Origin: JAWLEV01 sp046538105
GTDB lineage: Bacteria > Chloroflexota > Anaerolineae > UBA1429
DNA: 64,000 nucleotides
Reading direction: 5' to 3'
Assembly (NCBI GenBank): GCA_046538105.1
Contig: JBKHJO010000004.1
Location: 24,176-88,175, forward strand
Of this stretch, positions 60,232 through 64,000 are shown piece after piece. A program made the translations under genes and the position numbers. The notes under the pieces were generated by a model. That model ran no database searches and was not told the DNA's origin. It saw only the letters and a program-made list of their open reading frames with translations. How positions within the stretch are numbered: position 1 is the first letter of the stretch; each line of letters opens with the position of its first letter.

Positions 60232-61242
60232 ATGCCCGTGTTGCTGGCTTTTGCGAGTTTACCCTTTGCCCTCCGGGGAGGGACCTACACCGTCAGCACC
60301 GATGAGGGACCGGTGGACGTCGTCGTCTCGGACCGCTCCTTCAACCGATTTCTGACCATCACCTCACGGCCCGAACTGGCGCAGTCCATCCCCGAGGGAG
60401 GGGAGGGGGAGGGGTTCACCTCCTACACCTGGTACGATCATCCCTTTGTTTTGCGGGTGGTCTTTGGGCGCAACGTGGCCTCCCTTGGTTCGGTGAATTC
60501 AGGAGCCACCGTCATCCGGCCTTTGCCTGACGACATAGATCCGCGCGAGGAAGGGGCACTGTCACCGGTCAGACAACGCTTTTCCGAGATGGCCCTGGCC
60601 GCGTTCAACAAGCTCATCGCCCTGGTGCGCCGTCGGGCGCGCCTGCATCAGGTTTTTGATCTGTGGCGTGAGGACATCGACGTGACCGTCCGCAGCGATG
60701 GTGGTGTCGTGCTCATGGAGGATCCGTTGCAAGAGGAACTGATACAGGAGGAGAGGATCTATCATCAGACCTTTGACCTGATGGAGCAGGACGAGGCGTG
60801 GTATGATAAATTGAAGAAGTCGCTGCGCGAAAAAGAGTCCGTCAGTCTGGCGCAGAGTTTGTTCATGGAGGCGGAGCGGGCCCTTGTGGAGCGCTTTCCA
60901 CGGCAGGCCATCACCACCTGTCACACGGCCATAGAGGCGGCGACATCCAGTCTTCTCAGCCGGGGAATGCGGCGCCGGAAAAAGTCCGATCGGGAGATCG
61001 ATCATCTTCTGGTGACCAAGAGCCTGTCCTCGAAGCTGGGTTCGTTGCTGCGTACCTATACGGGCTTTGGTCTCAGGCGCGATAACTATGGACTATGGCA
61101 ATCGTTCGATAGGTTCAATACCCTGCGCAACAACGTGGTGCATCGGGGCATCTCGCCGCCACAGGAGGATGCCGAGTTCAGTATCGAGGTCACCCGCGAG
61201 TTACTGGATTGGCTGGCCATGGTGCGTTCGCGCAATAAATAG
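60232..61242 (+). CDS. HEPN-like protein with uncharacterised N-terminal domain
   Basis: A 336-residue protein. Residues about 195-330 form an all-helical domain that I read as HEPN/Apea-like: helices around AERALVERFPRQAITTCHTA and a late FNTLRNNVVHRG, with the R-x4-H pattern characteristic of HEPN ribonucleases. Residues 1 to about 170 are mixed alpha/beta with no motif I can name. No antitoxin-type partner is adjacent. ATG 60232 has AGAGGA 6 nt upstream. RNA cleavage or RNA binding is inferred from the HEPN motif only. Confidence 0.6.
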   Translation: MPVLLAFASLPFALRGGTYTVSTDEGPVDVVVSDRSFNRFLTITSRPELAQSIPEGGEGEGFTSYTWYDHPFVLRVVFGRNVASLGSVNSGATVIRPLPDDIDPREEGALSPVRQRFSEMALAAFNKLIALVRRRARLHQVFDLWREDIDVTVRSDGGVVLMEDPLQEELIQEERIYHQTFDLMEQDEAWYDKLKKSLREKESVSLAQSLFMEAERALVERFPRQAITTCHTAIEAATSSLLSRGMRRRKKSDREIDHLLVTKSLSSKLGSLLRTYTGFGLRRDNYGLWQSFDRFNTLRNNVVHRGISPPQEDAEFSIEVTRELLDWLAMVRSRNK

Positions 61243-61297
61243 TCGGAGTGATAGCCTGTATGGCTTATAGCGTCGTCTGTAATGTAAAGGAGAGGGG

Positions 61298-62749
61298 ATG
61301 AGTACAACAAGCCAGAAACCTAACATCATCCTGGTCATGGTGGATCAACATCGGTTCGATTGCCTTTCTCGGGTGAGTGAAGTCCCGGAGACGCCGACCC
61401 TGGATGGCATCGCCGAGGAGGGAGTACGCTTTACCAACGCGTATGCGGCGTCGCCCGTGTGTGCTCCGGCTCGTGCCGCGCTAAAGAGTGGCATGTATCC
61501 TCCCGGCTGTGGCGTAGTGGGCAACTGGGTGCCTTTTAAGGAAGATGTGCCGCTACTGACCCACCGCCTCAAGGACGCGGGATATGAGACGGCCATGGTG
61601 GGCAAGTTGCACTTTGTGCCTCACCTGGGCCGATTTGGCTTTGACTGGAAGCGACTGCATGATGCGCCCTATTCGGTCTATGCGCACGATGACAAGTATT
61701 CAGACTATATACAGTGGCTCAGGGAGCGATTTGAGGGGCCTCGAGATCCGGTGGAGATGTTCGATGAGGACGAAAACGCCTTTAAGGAGGACGATTGGCA
61801 TCGGTTCATCTTGGGCAGCAATTTCCGCCGAGAAGAGGAACATGACATCCCCTGGGTGACCCAGGAGGCCCTGCACTATCTTGAGCAAAGGGATAAAGGG
61901 AACCCCTTTTTCCTCTTTGTTTCCTATTTTGGTCCCCACCAGCCCTTTGCCGTTCCCGCGCCGTGGGGCGAACTGTACGATCCGCAGCAGATCGAGCTGC
62001 CCCCGCAGTTTGAGGCCGAGATGGAGGATAATCCCATCTTTACCGAGACCTGTCGGGAGCGCGCCCGATCCTTCAAGGGACGCTGGGATCGCGATACATA
62101 CAGGGCACTGATCGCCGCCTACTATGGACAGATCTCCATGATCGATCATTATCTGGGACAACTCGTCGATCACCTGCGGCAGGAAAACCTATGGGAGGAC
62201 AGTCTGGTCGTCTTTGTGGCCGATCATGGGGATCACAATGGCGCCTATGGGTTGTTCTTCAAGGGGCAGATGTACGATTCCTGCTGCAAGGTTCCCCTGC
62301 TCATCAAGCCGCCAGGACGTACAGAAGGTGGACTCCAGCGCCACGAGGTCGTCAACATCATCGATCTCTATGGCACGGTGCTGGATGCGGTGGGGGGTGA
62401 GAGATGGCAGCGGGAGGAGATCGAGGCCCGTTCGCTGTCCTCTCTGTTGGGAGAAGGGGATGCCGACTGGGAGAATGAGACCTACTCGATCATCGGCGCC
62501 GATCCCCTGCGTAACCTGACCATGTGTCGCCGCGGAGAGATGAAACTCATCCGCCTCGCCCGGGGGGCTGAAGATGCGCTGTATGAGTTGTACGATATGC
62601 GGGATGAGGTGGTAGAGGTGCGGAACGTGTTCCACGATCCCGGCTATGGGGAAGTTAGGGGTGCCATAAAGGCGCGGCTCGATGCCTGGTGGCGGGAGCA
62701 GGCGGACAAGTATCCACGAGAGGTCGTACACTATCGTAGGGGCGATTGA
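61298..62749 (+). CDS. Type I sulfatase (second copy)
   Basis: A 483-residue sulfatase. The formylglycine motif is C55-A-P-A-R59 in ASPVCAPARAALKSG, and metal sites are VMVDQHRFD and FVADHGDHNGAYG. The N-terminus lacks a signal peptide. It is clearly a distinct paralogue of the one at 55857-57167, though the motif falls at the same residue number. The substrate cannot be assigned. A GGAGAGGGG site precedes the ATG. Confidence 0.92.
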   Translation: MSTTSQKPNIILVMVDQHRFDCLSRVSEVPETPTLDGIAEEGVRFTNAYAASPVCAPARAALKSGMYPPGCGVVGNWVPFKEDVPLLTHRLKDAGYETAMVGKLHFVPHLGRFGFDWKRLHDAPYSVYAHDDKYSDYIQWLRERFEGPRDPVEMFDEDENAFKEDDWHRFILGSNFRREEEHDIPWVTQEALHYLEQRDKGNPFFLFVSYFGPHQPFAVPAPWGELYDPQQIELPPQFEAEMEDNPIFTETCRERARSFKGRWDRDTYRALIAAYYGQISMIDHYLGQLVDHLRQENLWEDSLVVFVADHGDHNGAYGLFFKGQMYDSCCKVPLLIKPPGRTEGGLQRHEVVNIIDLYGTVLDAVGGERWQREEIEARSLSSLLGEGDADWENETYSIIGADPLRNLTMCRRGEMKLIRLARGAEDALYELYDMRDEVVEVRNVFHDPGYGEVRGAIKARLDAWWREQADKYPREVVHYRRGD

Positions 62750-62776
62750 CGGATCGACATTCCTAGCCCCATGAAT

Positions 62777-63319
62777 TCACTCAGGGCCTATCTCGTACCA
62801 AAAGTCCGACAGAAAGCCCTGAGCGTCCGGTTCAAAAATCTGTTCCCCCGCTTGGGGGATACCATCCACGCAGCGCCACTCGTAGACCGTCGCACGGCCG
62901 GTGACGGCCGCTGGGATGATATCGGCATTCGGGTTCTCTGCGCAGAACTCTTCCATTTCCGGTTGGGGCGTGGTACTGGTATCTGCTTTCTCTGAGCAGG
63001 GCAGGTTGGCGCCCCCGAAACAGGCCCATACTTGGCCATCCATACAGCGCCATGTCGTCCCCGACGCAATCCAGTCGTCTGGGGCGTCGTCGGCGACCCC
63101 CGCTTTTTCTCTCAGGTCTTTGATGATCGACTCGGGCACTGCCTCTCCAACATATCGTTCATCGGGCGCATCGATGGTGCCGATGGCTGTACAGTACGCA
63201 AAGGGGTCAGAGAACTGGCTCTGCTCCGTCGTTGCGGTTTTAGCGGTGCATGTCGATAATGGCAACGTCAAGAGCGCAAGCAAAACCACCTGTATTAAGG
63301 TCTTTTGGCTGATGATCAT
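62777..63319 (-). CDS. Secreted cysteine-containing protein of unknown function
   Basis: A 180-residue exported protein. Residues 4-22 form a hydrophobic signal segment ending PLSTCTAK; the Cys there would give a loose lipobox (L-S-T-C), so it may be a lipoprotein. The mature part has six further cysteines, including two similar blocks, TTWRCMDGQVWAC and YEWRCVDGIPQ, suggesting a weak internal repeat. I recognise no family. ATG 63319 has GGAGA 10 nt upstream. It follows the receiver-like gene on the same strand, 26 bp apart. Confidence 0.65.
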   Translation of the reverse strand: MIISQKTLIQVVLLALLTLPLSTCTAKTATTEQSQFSDPFAYCTAIGTIDAPDERYVGEAVPESIIKDLREKAGVADDAPDDWIASGTTWRCMDGQVWACFGGANLPCSEKADTSTTPQPEMEEFCAENPNADIIPAAVTGRATVYEWRCVDGIPQAGEQIFEPDAQGFLSDFWYEIGPE

Positions 63320-63345
63320 GTTTTTATCTCTCCGTCTGGGCTCTC

Positions 63346-63702
63346 TCACGTAACCTTTTCCCTATTATAACCTTGGCCTCGAATGATGTCCACCAGGGCC
63401 GACACGCTGTGTGCCTGCTTTGGGTGGCTGGACAGGATCAGCAACTCATCGCTGGAGACGTCCAGGCCGATCAACAATGTGCCCGGTTGGTCGCGCAACA
63501 GGTTGATGTCGAGTTCCGAGTCCGTGTCTCCCGTATCAAAGATGATGACGGCTGGATCGCGTTCCTTTAGACGGTGCGAGGCATCGGGATCATGGGGGTT
63601 GATACAGACGACCTCCAAACCTGGATCCGCTGTCAGACTGGCCGCTATGCCCGCCATATGGAGGGAACTGCCGTAGATAACTATCCGCTTTCGTCTATCC
63701 AT
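63346..63702 (-). CDS. Receiver-like small protein
   Basis: A 118-residue protein with the layout of a response-regulator receiver domain: RIVIYGSSLHMAGI, AVIIFDTGDTD (a possible phospho-Asp), and LLIGLDVSSDELLILS, ending in a last helix. It lacks the acidic pair at the first strand and has no output domain, so phosphorylation is uncertain. Proteins of this look are, to my recollection, frequent in Chloroflexota. It lies just upstream of the secreted cysteine protein. Confidence 0.55.
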   Translation of the reverse strand: MDRRKRIVIYGSSLHMAGIAASLTADPGLEVVCINPHDPDASHRLKERDPAVIIFDTGDTDSELDINLLRDQPGTLLIGLDVSSDELLILSSHPKQAHSVSALVDIIRGQGYNREKVT

Positions 63703-63766
63703 AGCGCATCACCACCCGAGACCGTTGTGGTACAAGAAAAGAGTTGGCGCTAAAGGCCGCATCAGC

Positions 63767-63797
63767 GCCCGGTGGCGGGCACCTTCCGCCACCGGGC
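63767..63797. terminator. GC-rich hairpin, second of two
   Basis: 12-bp perfect stem (63767-63778 with 63786-63797), 7-nt loop, in the 147-bp gap after the right-edge gene. No U-tract. Confidence 0.4.
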
Positions 63798-63816
63798 AAA
63801 CGGTTGAGCATCGCGT

Positions 63817-63840
63817 GGGGACCGGCCAGAACCGGTCCCC
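63817..63840. terminator. GC-rich hairpin, first of two after the right-edge gene
   Basis: 9-bp stem GGGGACCGG (63817-63825) with CCGGTCCCC (63832-63840), 6-nt loop, beginning 9 nt past the stop at 63850. It may end that transcript, although no U-run follows. Confidence 0.4.
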
Positions 63841-63849
63841 ATGATCCGA

Positions 63850-64000
63850 CTACTCTGGTCGATAGACGGTAACCTCCGTGTCGCCGCTGGGGTCGTACTC
63901 ATACCCGGTTAGGGCCACGTCATCTACTGTGAGGGTGATCTGGTCCGTCCCGGTTCTGAGCCTCAAGATGGCGGTACACTGGCCGTCAGCGTCGGTGGCG
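63850..64000 (-). CDS. C-terminal end of an extracellular beta-domain protein (partial)
   Basis: Only the last 49 codons lie in the window; the gene runs off the right edge. The translation begins ATDADGQCTAILRLRTGTDQ, has TVDDVALTGYEYDPSGDTEV and ends TVYRPE. This is typical of an Ig-like/bacterial surface beta-sandwich repeat. Nothing more can be said about function. Confidence 0.6.
   Translation of the reverse strand, partial: ATDADGQCTAILRLRTGTDQITLTVDDVALTGYEYDPSGDTEVTVYRPE

Noticed and set aside
1..64000. CRISPR arrays, tRNA/rRNA genes, insertion sequences, attachment sites
   Set aside because: Looked for direct repeats, cloverleaf-like sequences, transposase motifs and terminal repeats; found none that I could support by eye.

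Overview
This 64 kb window is densely coding, at a mid-50s G+C by eye, with no rRNA, tRNA, insertion sequence or CRISPR that I could find. It looks like a chromosomal segment of a Chloroflexota (Anaerolineae-like) bacterium. That placement is inference from gene content: archaeal-type mevalonate genes plus isopentenyl phosphate kinase, MoxR/DUF58/transglutaminase modules, a RarA-methyltransferase fusion, a Rex repressor, a short MetE-like methionine synthase, and a small receiver-like protein of a kind I associate with this phylum. No ribosomal or marker-tree evidence is present. Visible promoters are of the sigma-70 type (TTGACN, 16-18 nt, TANNNT).

Layout. 1-1.4 kb: a NifX/NifB-like iron-cluster protein and a DUF89 phosphatase (minus). 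1.8-6.2 kb: Lon protease overlapping a PHP-AlbA protein, closed by a terminator. 6.2-11.9 kb: a plus-strand run of RNase Z, isopentenyl phosphate kinase, site-2 protease, HEAT protein, acylphosphatase and a FecR-like anchored protein. 11.9-19.4 kb: a minus operon moxR, DUF58, DUF4129 membrane protein, rarA fusion, radC, DUF4416. 19.4-23.5 kb: bactofilin, a membrane-anchored degenerate HAD protein, a holin-like protein, an acetyltransferase and rex with its own operator. 23.5-27.2 kb: a second DUF58 gene plus a transglutaminase (TgpA-like). 27.3-31.0 kb: pfkA, a sugar isomerase-like gene, a tandem RNase H protein whose second domain has lost its active site, and a CDP-alcohol phosphatidyltransferase. 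31-36.1 kb (minus): a very long coiled-coil membrane protein, an enolase-superfamily dehydratase, a P-loop kinase broken by a frameshift, and a PD-(D/E)xK protein.

36.1-41.1 kb is the most coherent unit. A promoter, a SAM-I riboswitch and a perfect intrinsic terminator precede a MetE-like methionine synthase, a PfkB kinase (possibly adenosine kinase), S-adenosylhomocysteinase and S-adenosylmethionine synthetase: a full activated-methyl cycle under one SAM sensor. 41.2-49.8 kb follows with surface polysaccharide genes (GDP-sugar reductase, GDP-mannose dehydratase, phosphohexomutase, three glycosyltransferases) with tatD among them. 49.9-51.6 kb holds two membrane proteins. 51.7-55.8 kb is the upper mevalonate pathway (HMG-CoA reductase, HMG-CoA synthase, thiolase, DUF35), which together with the kinase at 7.4 kb suggests the archaeal-like route to isopentenyl diphosphate. 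55.8-64 kb holds two sulfatases, a PHP phosphoesterase, a flavodiiron protein, a ribosome-rescue factor, a HEPN-like protein, a secreted cysteine-containing protein, a receiver-like protein and the 3' end of a further gene.

Most notable: the tandem RNase H with a pseudo-domain, the degenerate HAD membrane protein, the SAM-riboswitch methyl-cycle operon with its unusual short methionine synthase, a palindrome over the likely promoter of the mevalonate operon, and the PHP-AlbA fusion coupled to lon.
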